This document shows, piece after piece, positions 15,173 to 23,486 of a stretch of 64,000 nt of DNA (position 1 is the first letter of the stretch; every line of letters starts with the position of its first letter). The notes beneath the pieces were generated by a model. It did not search any database. It saw only the letters and a list, made by a program, of their open reading frames with translations, and was not told the DNA's origin. The translations under genes and the position numbers were made by a program. Origin of the DNA: an uncultured Collinsella sp. (GTDB taxonomy: Bacteria > Actinomycetota > Coriobacteriia > Coriobacteriales > Coriobacteriaceae); assembly GCA_902489665.1 (NCBI GenBank), contig CABUAT010000002.1:1-64000 (forward strand), in the 5' to 3' direction.

Positions 15173-16876
15173 TTAGCGAGCTGCGGACTCGAGCAGTGCC
15201 TTGACCTCGGCTGCGGTGTTGCAGGCGAGCGCCTTCTCGGCGAGCTCGTCGCACTCGGCCTTGGTCCACTGGCTGATGGTCTTGCGGGCGCGCAGGATAG
15301 AAGGAGCGCTCATCGAGAACTCCTCCAGGCCCCAGCTGATCAGCAGCGGCTCGAGCAGCGGATCGGCAGCGGCTTCGCCGCACATACCGACCATGATGCC
15401 GGCCTTCACGCCGCTCTCGATGATGTTCTTGAGCGAGCGGAGCACGGCGGGATAGTAAACCTGGTACAGGTTGGAGATGGTGTCGTTACCACGGTCGGCG
15501 CACATGGTGTAACCGATCAGGTCGTTGGTGCCGATGGAGAAGAAGTCGGCGACCTCGGCAAGACGGTCTGCGAGCAGCGAAGCGGCGGGCGTCTCGACCA
15601 TGATGCCGACCTCGATGTTCTCGTTGAACTTGCGACCCTCTTCGGTCAGCTCGGCCTTGCACTGCTCGACGAGCTCCTTGACAGCCAAGACCTCCTCGAC
15701 GCAGGTGACGAGCGGGATCATGATCTTGACGTCACCGAAGGCGCTAGCGCGCAGCAGAGCGCGGAGCTGGACCTTGTACTGGTCGGGATTGGCCAGGCAG
15801 TAACGCACGGCGCGGAAGCCCATGAAGGGGTTATCTTCCTTGACCATGTGCAGATACGGAATCTCCTTGTCGCCGCCAACATCGAGCGTGCGGATGATGA
15901 CCGGAGCACCCTTGAGCGCGCTGGCGACCTTACGGTAGGCGTTGAACTGCTCCTCCTCGGAAGGAAGCTCAGCAGAGTCCATGAACAGGAACTCGGAGCG
16001 GAACAGACCGATGGCCTCGGCGTCGTGATCGAGCGCGTTGGGCACGTCATCGGGGTTACCGATGTTGCAGGCGATGATCTTCTTGATGCCATCGGCAGTC
16101 ACGGACGGCTTGCCGCGGAAGGCCTCGAGGGCTGCCTTCTCGGCAGCGAAGGCCTCGGCCTTGGCGGTGTATGCGGCGAGCGTCTCCTCGTCGGGATCGG
16201 CCTCAACGATACCCTTGCCACCGTCGACGACAACGGTCATACCGTTGCGCAGCGCGGTGCAGCTATTGGAAACCGAAAGGACAGCCGGGATCTCGAGGGC
16301 GCGCGCAATAATCGCGGAGTGCGACGTGCGACCACCGGTCTCGGTGACGATACCGGCAACGTGGGCCTTATCGATCGTGGCGGTCATGGACGGCGTGAGG
16401 TCGTGAACGACAACGACAGTATTCTCGGGCAGGACGGAGAGGTCGACGACCTCCTTGCCCAGCAGCTCGGCCAGAATACCGGTGCGGATGTCGGCGATGT
16501 CGGCCGCGCGCAGACGAAACATCTCGTCGTCCATGGACAGGAACATGTTCTCGAACATGGTCGAGGTGTCCATGAGCGCCTGCTCGGCGCAGGTACCGCC
16601 GTCAATGGCGGCGTTGATGGCGTCGGTCATGCCCGGGTCCTGAGCCAGGACAATGTGTCCGCTCATGATCTCGGCCTCGGCCTCGCCCACCGTCTCCTTC
16701 ATGTGGTCGGCCTGAGCCTGGGTCTTCTCGCAGAAGACCGAAAGAGCGGACTGATAGCGCTCCTTCTCTGCTGCCGAATCGGCAACCTCGTGCGGCTCAA
16801 ACGTCAAGTCGGGATCGACGGCGACCATGACGGTGCCGATACCGATGCCCTCGGAAGCGTTGACTCCCTGATACAT
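15173..16876 (-). CDS. ptsI: PTS enzyme I (phosphoenolpyruvate-protein phosphotransferase)
   Basis: Enzyme I takes phosphate from PEP and passes it to HPr in the cytosol. The protein is about 567 residues. ETGGRTSHSAIIARALEIPA holds the phosphorylated histidine at about residue 190. GLFRSEFLFMD and DVGGDKEIPYL lie in the middle, and the PEP-binding FFSIGTNDLIGYT and GMCGEAA lie in the C-terminal barrel. Two ATGs (16876 and 16882) are both reachable from the GAGAGG site; I prefer 16876 for its seven-base spacing. HPr is the next gene upstream, with a leaky-looking terminator between. Confidence 0.95.
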   Translation of the reverse strand: MYQGVNASEGIGIGTVMVAVDPDLTFEPHEVADSAAEKERYQSALSVFCEKTQAQADHMKETVGEAEAEIMSGHIVLAQDPGMTDAINAAIDGGTCAEQALMDTSTMFENMFLSMDDEMFRLRAADIADIRTGILAELLGKEVVDLSVLPENTVVVVHDLTPSMTATIDKAHVAGIVTETGGRTSHSAIIARALEIPAVLSVSNSCTALRNGMTVVVDGGKGIVEADPDEETLAAYTAKAEAFAAEKAALEAFRGKPSVTADGIKKIIACNIGNPDDVPNALDHDAEAIGLFRSEFLFMDSAELPSEEEQFNAYRKVASALKGAPVIIRTLDVGGDKEIPYLHMVKEDNPFMGFRAVRYCLANPDQYKVQLRALLRASAFGDVKIMIPLVTCVEEVLAVKELVEQCKAELTEEGRKFNENIEVGIMVETPAASLLADRLAEVADFFSIGTNDLIGYTMCADRGNDTISNLYQVYYPAVLRSLKNIIESGVKAGIMVGMCGEAAADPLLEPLLISWGLEEFSMSAPSILRARKTISQWTKAECDELAEKALACNTAAEVKALLESAAR

Positions 16877-16926
16877 TCCCATTCCTCTCTCCGTGTCATG
16901 TGATAAAGCGTTTTGCCATATCCATG

Positions 16927-16964
16927 ACAAAAGAGCGCAGTTACCTTACAACAGGTCACTGCGC
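16927..16964 (-). terminator. Terminator between ptsH and ptsI
   Basis: Leftward, GCGCAGTGACCT pairs with AGGTAACTGCGC (one mismatch) around a six-base loop, followed by TCTTTTG. The tail is weak, so partial read-through from ptsH into ptsI is plausible and would make HPr more abundant than enzyme I. Confidence 0.7.
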
Positions 16965-17009
16965 CCCCAAATATGAACTTAGTTGTTCAACATGCGACCC
17001 GTTTGAGTT

Positions 17010-17273
17010 CTACTCGCCAAGACCGCTCTTGATGAGCTCGATGGCAGCAGCCAGAGCCTCGGCCTCGTCAGCGCCGTCGCACTTTACCTCGACCTCGGTG
17101 CCGCAGGGGATACCAGCAGCCATGAGGGCCATCGGGGACTTGCCGTTGACCTCCTTCTCGGGGGTGACGACCGTCACGTCACAGGCGTACTTGCCCATGG
17201 TGGAGGCGAACAGACCAGCCGGACGCATGTGCAGACCCTGAGGATTAACGAGGGTAGCCTTCTCAGAAACCAT
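17010..17273 (-). CDS. ptsH: PTS phosphocarrier protein HPr
   Basis: HPr shuttles phosphate from enzyme I to the sugar-specific EIIA domains. The 87-residue length is normal. The active-site histidine is in PQGLHMRPAG near residue 15 (the usual motif is GLHARPA). The regulatory serine region reads GKSPMALMAAGIPCG, so Ser46-type control by an HPr kinase is structurally possible. The start ATG at 17273 follows AAAAAGGAG. It lies between the fused permease gene and ptsI. Confidence 0.96.
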   Translation of the reverse strand: MVSEKATLVNPQGLHMRPAGLFASTMGKYACDVTVVTPEKEVNGKSPMALMAAGIPCGTEVEVKCDGADEAEALAAAIELIKSGLGE

Positions 17274-17468
17274 AATTGACTCCTTTTTGTGTTTAACCCC
17301 TGTCATGCATGTGGCAGGAGTCAGATTCACGACGTTGTTTATATTAACTCACATCAAACGGTTTTTCATTATGTTTCAGACGAATTATTGGACAGATGTG
17401 TTTGTCGTCCGCTTGCTCGCCCACAGGGGCCCGTGCGCGGCCTGTGAGATTTCCTGCTCTACAGTCCT
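17274..17468. other. Gene-free upstream region of ptsH
   Basis: This is the first part of the roughly 460-base gap between ptsH and the PTS permease terminator. It should contain the ptsH promoter. I see A/T-rich stretches near 17340-17390 but no clear -35/-10 pair, and no coding sequence that looks real in either direction. Confidence 0.4.
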
Positions 17469-17507
17469 GCGCAAGACGGAAAGCACATTAAGTGCTTTCC
17501 TTTGCGT
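17469..17507. repeat. Inverted repeat with GGAAAGCAC arms
   Basis: GCGCAA, a three-base spacer and GGAAAGCAC mirror GTGCTTTCC, T and TTGCGT around a five-base loop. This is a long near-perfect stem without a T-tail on either strand. Its role is unknown; it could be an operator or an element remnant. Confidence 0.55.
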
Positions 17508-17647
17508 GCGGAACTCGCGACAAACTTAACCGCCCCGCCCGGCAGGCGAGCTGCGGGAACTCGGTTGGTCCAAGAAATATCGTGCGAACGGAATTCTGGC
17601 TGAGGATCTGTTCGCGACAAAGACTCAATGGGCAGTTCCCTCTATGT

Positions 17648-17731
17648 CCTTCTGTAAGTTGCGGTGAAATAGGGACTGATTTGCGGTTGAAACGTTTAAA
17701 AAGTCCTTATTTCACCGCAAGTTACAGAAGG
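17648..17731. repeat. 30-base inverted repeat pair around a 24-base spacer
   Basis: The left arm (17648-17677, CCTTCTGTAAGTTGCGGTG...) and right arm (17702-17731, ...CACCGCAAGTTACAGAAGG) are complementary over about 30 bases with roughly two mismatches. The spacer carries the half-repeat TTTGCGGTTGAAACG. It lies next to, but outside, the PTS permease terminator. The size and symmetry suggest a small mobile element (MITE-like) or a remnant of one, or a strong RNA hairpin. Confidence 0.75.
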
Positions 17732-17735
17732 GAAT

Positions 17736-17775
17736 GAAAAAAGGCGGGGGCTCCGGGTGGAGTCCTCGCCTTTAT
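17736..17775 (-). terminator. Rho-independent terminator after the fructose PTS permease gene
   Basis: Leftward, AGGCGAGGACTCC pairs imperfectly with GGAGCCCCCGCCT around a short ACCC loop, followed by TTTTTTC. It ends the permease transcript. Confidence 0.82.
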
Positions 17776-17808
17776 TACAGGGGGCGATGTTATTCGCGTA
17801 CCGTGGAA

Positions 17809-19818
17809 TTAGACCAGGCGGGCGTTGATCGTCTTGGCGATCTCGGCGGCGTCGGTGGAACCCTTGACGGTGGCACGGAAGTCCTCGTCCATGAGCGCCT
17901 CGGCGACCTTGGACAGGATCTTGAGGTGCGTGGTGCCAGCCTGTGCACCAGGGATGAGCAGAGCGATGGCCACGTTGACAGGAGCGCCGTCAGTGGTGTC
18001 CCAACCGGTCACGCCGGACTCGTCCTTAACGACGATGACGGCAGCCTCGGTAATGGCGTCGGACTTGGCATGCGGGATGGCGAAGCCCTCCATCATGCCC
18101 GTCGTGCCCTCGGCCTCGCGGGCCAGGAAGGCGTTCATCACGGCGTCGGCGTCGCTGGCGATACCGGCCTTGACAGCCTGGTTGGAAACGAAGCTCAGAG
18201 CCTCGTCACGAGAAGCGAAGTCCTCGGCGACAAAGACGTTCTCGACCTTCACGAAGTCGGAAGCCTCGGCCTTGGGGGCCTCGACGGCAGCGGCCTTGGG
18301 GGCCTCGACCGGCTGAGCAGCGGCGGCGGGAGCTGCCTTCTGGTTCTTCTCGAAGTCGTACTTCTTGAAGGCCACGAACAGGATGCCACCGACCACAGCG
18401 CCGATGAGGATCGCGAGGACCCACAGCGGACCATTCTCGACAACGGGCAGGACCAGGAAGCCACCATGAGGCGCCGGATCGTGAACGTTGAACATAATGG
18501 TCAGGATCGAGGCGATAGAGGAACCGAGCATCATGATGGGCATGACGGGCCAGATGTTCTTGGTCATGAACGGAATGGCGCCCTCGGTGATGTGGGTGCA
18601 ACCAAGGATGAGGTTGACGATACCGGCGTCGTGATCCTCCTGGCTGAAGTACTTCTTGCCGACAACGACGGCGAAGGTGGTGATCAGCGGCGGAACGATG
18701 CAAGCTGCGGAGACGGCAGCCATGAAGTTGGTGCCGAAGTTGTAGGTCTCGGTGCCGACGCCAGCTTCGAGAGCGGTACCGAGCAGGAAGGTGCCAGTAG
18801 CGTAAGCAGCCTTGTTGACCGGGCCGCCCATATCAAAGGCGCACATGCAGCCGATGGCCAGGCCAAGGATCACCGGACCGGAGTTACCGAGGCTCTGCAG
18901 GAAATCCATCATACCCTGGTTAATGGCAGCCATGGGGCCGGAAATACCGAGCATGACCAGGCCGACGATGGCGGTAGAGCACAGCGGATACAGAAAGATT
19001 GCCTTCAGGCCATTAAGGCTCGCGGGAATTTTAGAGAAAACCTTCTCGAGCAGCAGGATGACATAGCCGGCGAGGAAGCCGCCGACGATGCCGCCCAGGA
19101 AGCCGAAGCCCACGCCGGCGCCACCGGCGTCGATCATGCCGGTCTCGGCGTTAACAGGCAGGCCCTGGATGGCAATCATACCGGCAACGAAACCGGGGAC
19201 GAGCGCCGGGCGCTTGCCGATGGATTCGGCGATGTAGGCGGAAAGCACCGGAACCATAAGGTTCATGGCGATGCCGCCGATGATCTTGAGCATCGCAGCA
19301 AAGCTGTTGTAGTCGGCAGCCGTCGAATCAAAGGACGTGATGCCCCACAGGAACGAAATGGCGGTCAGAACACCACCGGCAACGACGAAGACCAGCATGT
19401 GGCTGACGCCGTTCATGAGGTGCTTGTAGATGACGTGGCCGATGGACTCCTTCTCCTCGACCTCGTCCTCGACATCGGCGGCAGCGGCAACCGTGTCGTC
19501 GCCCTTGGCGGCGAGCGCGCGGTCGATCAGCTTACCAGCAGCCTCGACAGACAGGGCCTTGGAAACACCAACGGAAACCATGGGCTTACCGGCGAAACGC
19601 TCAGCCTGGACATCCTTATCGGCTGCGACGACGACGGCCTTGGCACCGGCGATCTCGCTCTTGGTGAGCTCGTTCTCGACACCGACCTGGCCATGAGTCT
19701 CGACCTTAATGGTCAGACCGCGCTCGGCAGCTGCCTTCTCCAGCGCCTCCTTCGCCATGAAGGTGTGCGCAATGCCGGTCGGGCAACCGGTCGCGGCGAT
19801 GATGTCAAACTTAGCCAT
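17809..19818 (-). CDS. fruA: Fructose-specific PTS permease, fused EIIBCA
   Basis: This membrane transporter phosphorylates fructose during uptake, giving fructose 1-phosphate. Domain order in the 669 residues: EIIB at 1-100 with the phosphocysteine in ATGCPTGIAHTF; EIIC at about 135-470 with many transmembrane helices and KRPALVPGFVAGMIA; an Ala/Pro/Lys linker; EIIA at about 520-669 with the phosphohistidine in GFAIPHAKSDAI. The ATG at 19818 has a strong GAAGGAGGG. The two fruK genes, ptsH and ptsI downstream complete the pathway. The divergent RpiR-type gene is the likely regulator. The fructose family is clear; mannitol or another ketose is not excluded as an extra substrate. Confidence 0.93.
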   Translation of the reverse strand: MAKFDIIAATGCPTGIAHTFMAKEALEKAAAERGLTIKVETHGQVGVENELTKSEIAGAKAVVVAADKDVQAERFAGKPMVSVGVSKALSVEAAGKLIDRALAAKGDDTVAAAADVEDEVEEKESIGHVIYKHLMNGVSHMLVFVVAGGVLTAISFLWGITSFDSTAADYNSFAAMLKIIGGIAMNLMVPVLSAYIAESIGKRPALVPGFVAGMIAIQGLPVNAETGMIDAGGAGVGFGFLGGIVGGFLAGYVILLLEKVFSKIPASLNGLKAIFLYPLCSTAIVGLVMLGISGPMAAINQGMMDFLQSLGNSGPVILGLAIGCMCAFDMGGPVNKAAYATGTFLLGTALEAGVGTETYNFGTNFMAAVSAACIVPPLITTFAVVVGKKYFSQEDHDAGIVNLILGCTHITEGAIPFMTKNIWPVMPIMMLGSSIASILTIMFNVHDPAPHGGFLVLPVVENGPLWVLAILIGAVVGGILFVAFKKYDFEKNQKAAPAAAAQPVEAPKAAAVEAPKAEASDFVKVENVFVAEDFASRDEALSFVSNQAVKAGIASDADAVMNAFLAREAEGTTGMMEGFAIPHAKSDAITEAAVIVVKDESGVTGWDTTDGAPVNVAIALLIPGAQAGTTHLKILSKVAEALMDEDFRATVKGSTDAAEIAKTINARLV

Positions 19819-19945
19819 GTGTCCCTCCTTCTTGAGTACAGCGCCCGCGGGCGCTCCCCTACACGCGCTTCGATGCGCGTTTTTCCACACTTGAAAGATA
19901 CCAACCTACCGTCCGCGTGAGAAGAGACAAGGCGCAATTCTCCGG

Positions 19946-19960
19946 TGAAAGTTTCTTTCA
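19946..19960. promoter_or_regulatory. Candidate operator in the fruA-rpiR divergent promoter region
   Basis: TGAAAGTTTCTTTCA is a palindrome with six-base arms. Further half-site-like copies (GTGAAAGTTTA near 19976 and CTTGAAACGG near 20001) follow towards the regulator. Clustered, similar sites between divergent genes suit RpiR-family binding; this is inference. Confidence 0.45.
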
Positions 19961-20090
19961 TAACCGTAAACGGCAAGTGAAAGTTTACCATCAACACTTG
20001 AAACGGCAAGGTGTATCTTGTAATTGAAAATGCCCGTATACTATGGCATTGCAAATCAAGCTAGATTTTCATGCCAACCAGGAGCCATCC

Positions 20091-20948
20091 ATGACCGATA
20101 GTAGCAAGAGCGCACTTTCCCTCATTAGTACCCATCAGGGATACAGCGAGTCCGAGCAGCGCATTGTCGACTATATATTGGAGCACCAGTCCGAAGCGCC
20201 ACGCCTCACGGCCGCTCAGCTCTCGCGCGCTGCCTCCACGTCCGAGGCGACCGTTTCGCGTTTCTGCCGCAAGCTGGGCTTTGGCAGCTTCCGCAGCTTT
20301 CAGTTTTCGTTGGCGAGGGATTTGGAAAGCCAGCGCAACGAGGGTCTGACCGACGAGGTCTCGCTCGATAATATGGAGCAGAGCCTAAAAAATATCCTCG
20401 CCGCCAAGGTGAGTGAGCTTAATGCGACCATCGACGGCATAGATCACGACACGTTGGCCGCAGTTGTACACGCGCTTAAGAATGCCGGCGTTATTGAGTT
20501 CGCCGCCGTGGGCAATACGAACGCGGTCGCGCTCGATGCGACGTTTAAGTTTTCGCAGCTGGGCCTGCGCTGCATGGCGAGCACCATTAGCGAGACATCA
20601 ATCGGCTTTGCGCTCACGTTACGCCCGGGTGACGTCATCGTGCTAATCTCAAACTCCGGCAAATCGCGCCGACTGAATCGCATGGCAAAAGCGGCTCGCA
20701 ACTGCGGCGCAACCGTAGTCGTCATCAGCAGCGATAGCAAGTCTCCACTTGCGCGCCTCGCCGACTACACCTTTAATACCGTCAATCACGAAGCGCTGCT
20801 GACAACGGGTGACTTCGCGTTCTCCAAGATGAGCGCCACGATGATCATAGAGGTCGTCTACAACTTCCTGCTGCCCGAAATCGAGGACGCCCGAGAGCAC
20901 ATCAGCTACTATGAGGAACTCATCCAACCGGATAAGGTCGTGGAGTAA
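20091..20948 (+). CDS. MurR/RpiR-family regulator (HTH + SIS)
   Basis: This 285-residue sugar-phosphate-responsive regulator has an N-terminal RpiR-type helix-turn-helix at about residues 15-85 (AQLSRAASTSEATVSRFCRK) and a C-terminal SIS sugar-isomerase fold at about 125-270 (VIVLISNSGKSRRLNRMAKA; VVVISSDSKSPLARLADY). The ATG at 20091 follows AGGAG; the longer frame upstream is not conserved-looking. It is divergent from the fructose permease gene, so it most likely represses or activates that operon in response to a ketose phosphate. The ligand is unknown. Confidence 0.92.
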   Translation: MTDSSKSALSLISTHQGYSESEQRIVDYILEHQSEAPRLTAAQLSRAASTSEATVSRFCRKLGFGSFRSFQFSLARDLESQRNEGLTDEVSLDNMEQSLKNILAAKVSELNATIDGIDHDTLAAVVHALKNAGVIEFAAVGNTNAVALDATFKFSQLGLRCMASTISETSIGFALTLRPGDVIVLISNSGKSRRLNRMAKAARNCGATVVVISSDSKSPLARLADYTFNTVNHEALLTTGDFAFSKMSATMIIEVVYNFLLPEIEDAREHISYYEELIQPDKVVE

Positions 20949-20956
20949 AACGCGAA

Positions 20957-20989
20957 GTGGGACAAAAAATTCAGTCTATTTTGTCCCAC
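20957..20989. terminator. Stem-loop between convergent rpiR-type gene and recN
   Basis: GTGGGACAAAA pairs perfectly with TTTTGTCCCAC around an eleven-base loop. There is no T-run beyond the stem, but the A/T end of the stem itself could act as a bidirectional terminator for the two converging genes. Confidence 0.55.
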
Positions 20990-21007
20990 CAACACCGCTG
21001 ATACGAC

Positions 21008-22636
21008 CTAACCTCGAGCTTCTTCAAGCATCTGCTTGGCATGCGCCAAGCTCGCCTCCGATTGATCGCCGCTCAACATGCGGGCGATCTCGGCGGTACG
21101 CGCTTCGCCGGTTACCTCGTCCAAATGCGTCTGGGGAACATCGCCCGGTTCCTTGCTGACGACATAATGCTTGTCAGCCATGACGGCGACCTGCGCCAAG
21201 TGGGTTACGACAATCACCTGATGCGTAGCGGCGAGATCTGCCAGCACGCCCGCGAGCGCACGCGCCGTGGAGCCACCGACGCCAGCATCGACCTCGTCAA
21301 ACACCAGCGTATCGACACCGTCCGCGTTACCGAGGACAACCTTGCTTGCCAGCATGACGCGGCTGAGCTCGCCGCCCGACGCAATTCGACGCAGGGGGCG
21401 CGGCGTCAAACCGGCACCGCTGCGGTATAGCAGCTCGTAGCTCGAAGGACCAACGGGCGTCCACTCAGCACGGGGAAGATCGCGCGACTCCCAGACGAGC
21501 TCGGCGCCGCCCATCTCCAGGCGAGCCATCTGGCGGCCAACCTCGTGGCAGAAGCGCGGGGCCGCCATATTGCGAGCGCGCTTAAGTGCCTTGGCAGCGG
21601 CAAACAACTCGTGCTCGGCGCTCCCGAGTGCCTCACGCGCCTTTCTGATCTGTTCATCGCCATCATCGACCAGGGACAGCAGCTCTTGCGAGCGATCGCG
21701 CATGGCAAAAACATCGTCCATGGTAGGACCCCACTGACGCAGCAGGCCCTTGAGGTCGGAATACCGCTCACGCATGCGAGCGAGCTCGCGCGGATCGAAG
21801 GCGACGCCATCGCGATAGGCACGAAGTTCGTTCGCGCAATCCTCAAGGGAGATACAGGCATCCGAAAGCAAATCGGCAATGTCGCCAAGTTTGCGATCGA
21901 CGGAAGCCATACGGGAAAGTTCTGCCACGGCGCTGTTCACGGCATCGAGCGCTCCCCCTTCAGAGGCAAGCGATGCATGGGCATCATTAGCTGTGGCAAC
22001 CAGCACCTCGGCATGTTCGGAGCGCGGCAGCAGTTCCTCGAGTTCCTCATACTCGCCCGGTTTGGGGTCGACCTCGCCGATGCGCTCGAGCGCAAAGCGC
22101 GCTTCCTCGACGCGGCTCCCCTGCGCACGCGAGGTCTCTTCGACACGTCGAACCTCCTTAGCGGCAGCGCGCGAAGCCTTAAAGCAGGCGCGGTAGTGCT
22201 CGAGCGCCTCGAGTGCAGGGCGCCCTGCCCAGGCATCGACCATCGCAACATGATGCGCCGGATCGAGCAAGCGCTGGTGCTCGTGTTGGCCGCACAGATC
22301 CATCATCACGCCAACGCGCTCCGAAAGCTCGCGCACACTGGCGATGCGTCCGTCAATCTTCACGCGGCTGCGGCCCTCGGCAGAAAGACTGCGCTGCACG
22401 ATGAAGCCCTCCGTGTCGTGCGGGCCGTCAAACAGGCGCGCCTCGACGCTCGCCAGCGCCTCGCCCTCGCGCACCATAGACGAATCCGCGCGCTCACCCA
22501 AAATAAGCTTGAGGGCCGAGAGCAGCGCGGTCTTGCCGGCACCGGTCTCGCCGGTCAGGACAGTCAGGCCGGCACTCGGCAGCAGCGTCGCCTCGCGAAT
22601 GAGCGCAATGTTAGAAACCTGCAGCTCATCGATCAT
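21008..22636 (-). CDS. recN: DNA repair protein RecN
   Basis: RecN is an SMC-like ATPase that organises broken DNA ends for recombinational repair. The 542 residues have the N-terminal ATPase half with Walker A LTGETGAGKTALLSAL near residue 33 and DLCGQHEHQRLLD after it. A coiled-coil middle follows, then the C-terminal half with IASGGELSRVMLASKVVL (signature), TLVFDEVDAGVGG (Walker B) and VVTHLAQVAVMADKH. It is the last gene of the nusB-xseB-tlyA-nadK-recN run and its start overlaps the nadK end by 11 bases. The family is firm; length is normal. Confidence 0.96.
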   Translation of the reverse strand: MIDELQVSNIALIREATLLPSAGLTVLTGETGAGKTALLSALKLILGERADSSMVREGEALASVEARLFDGPHDTEGFIVQRSLSAEGRSRVKIDGRIASVRELSERVGVMMDLCGQHEHQRLLDPAHHVAMVDAWAGRPALEALEHYRACFKASRAAAKEVRRVEETSRAQGSRVEEARFALERIGEVDPKPGEYEELEELLPRSEHAEVLVATANDAHASLASEGGALDAVNSAVAELSRMASVDRKLGDIADLLSDACISLEDCANELRAYRDGVAFDPRELARMRERYSDLKGLLRQWGPTMDDVFAMRDRSQELLSLVDDGDEQIRKAREALGSAEHELFAAAKALKRARNMAAPRFCHEVGRQMARLEMGGAELVWESRDLPRAEWTPVGPSSYELLYRSGAGLTPRPLRRIASGGELSRVMLASKVVLGNADGVDTLVFDEVDAGVGGSTARALAGVLADLAATHQVIVVTHLAQVAVMADKHYVVSKEPGDVPQTHLDEVTGEARTAEIARMLSGDQSEASLAHAKQMLEEARG

Positions 22637-23486
22637 GACGGACTCCGTAGAATACGCGGCTCACCGAGTTATAGAAGCTCTCGGGGCCGTAATCCAGCAG
22701 CAACACATCTCCGGGCCCGCGGCGCACCGCCACGCTCTCAACGGTGCCATCGCAGGTAATAAACTGTCCATCGATAGCAATCGCCGGAACGCTCGGACGA
22801 TCATCAGACATAAAGATTTCGACGACATCACTCGGCGAAGTCAAGAAGGCACGGGCCTGAATGGTGTGCGGCGCAATGGGTACGCAGACCATGCCCGTAT
22901 AGTCGGGGCTCACGATGGGGCCACCGGCACTGAGCGCGTAACCCGTAGAACCAGTCGCCGTGGACACGACCACGCCGTCGCCACGCAGGCGATCGATATG
23001 GTGGCCGGACACCGTGATGTCAAACTCGACCATATCGGACAGGGGGCCGCGCGTGAGCGCCATGTCGTTGAGGGCGAACGTGCGCACGACATCCTTCGTG
23101 CCATCGTCACGCACGGACACGATATCCGCAGCGATGGTAGCGCGACGGCTCACATGCAGCTCGCCGGACAGGGCGTCGCTCACAACCTGCAAAATGTCGC
23201 GCTCCTCGGGACTCGCGGCCGTCAAAAAGCCCAGGTGACCATAGGAAAGACCGAGGATAGGAATCTCGCGATGGTTGAGGATGCGGGCAGCGCGCAGCAA
23301 CGTACCGTCACCGCCGAGCGTAATGACCAGATCGGAGCCGTCAATATCAGGCGTGCTCTGAATCTTCGATCGCTGGTCGGCAGCCCATGCGACCTCATAG
23401 CCCTGGCGCGTCAGCCAAAGCTCAAGCATCAGGCCGCTCTCGACCGCCTCTTGTTTATAGTAATTGGGAACCAGAAAGACCTTCAT
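22626..23486 (-). CDS. nadK: NAD kinase
   Basis: NadK phosphorylates NAD to NADP in the cytosol. The 286-residue protein has the diagnostic LVITLGGDGTLLRAARIL at about residues 52-70, LSYGHLGFLTAA, the NDMALTRG block, and the glycine-rich STATGSTGYALSAGGPIV near residue 180. Its ATG overlaps the tlyA stop (ATGA), indicating translational coupling. The arrangement tlyA-nadK-recN is common in Gram-positive bacteria. No oddity noticed. Confidence 0.96.
   Translation of the reverse strand: MKVFLVPNYYKQEAVESGLMLELWLTRQGYEVAWAADQRSKIQSTPDIDGSDLVITLGGDGTLLRAARILNHREIPILGLSYGHLGFLTAASPEERDILQVVSDALSGELHVSRRATIAADIVSVRDDGTKDVVRTFALNDMALTRGPLSDMVEFDITVSGHHIDRLRGDGVVVSTATGSTGYALSAGGPIVSPDYTGMVCVPIAPHTIQARAFLTSPSDVVEIFMSDDRPSVPAIAIDGQFITCDGTVESVAVRRGPGDVLLLDYGPESFYNSVSRVFYGVRHDR

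Noticed and set aside
17734..19920. A 728-codon open frame on the + strand opposite the fructose PTS permease gene
   Set aside because: It is the mirror of a high-G+C coding sequence, Gly/Asp/His-rich with no domain. The opposite strand carries an unmistakable EIIBCA protein with a strong ribosome site.
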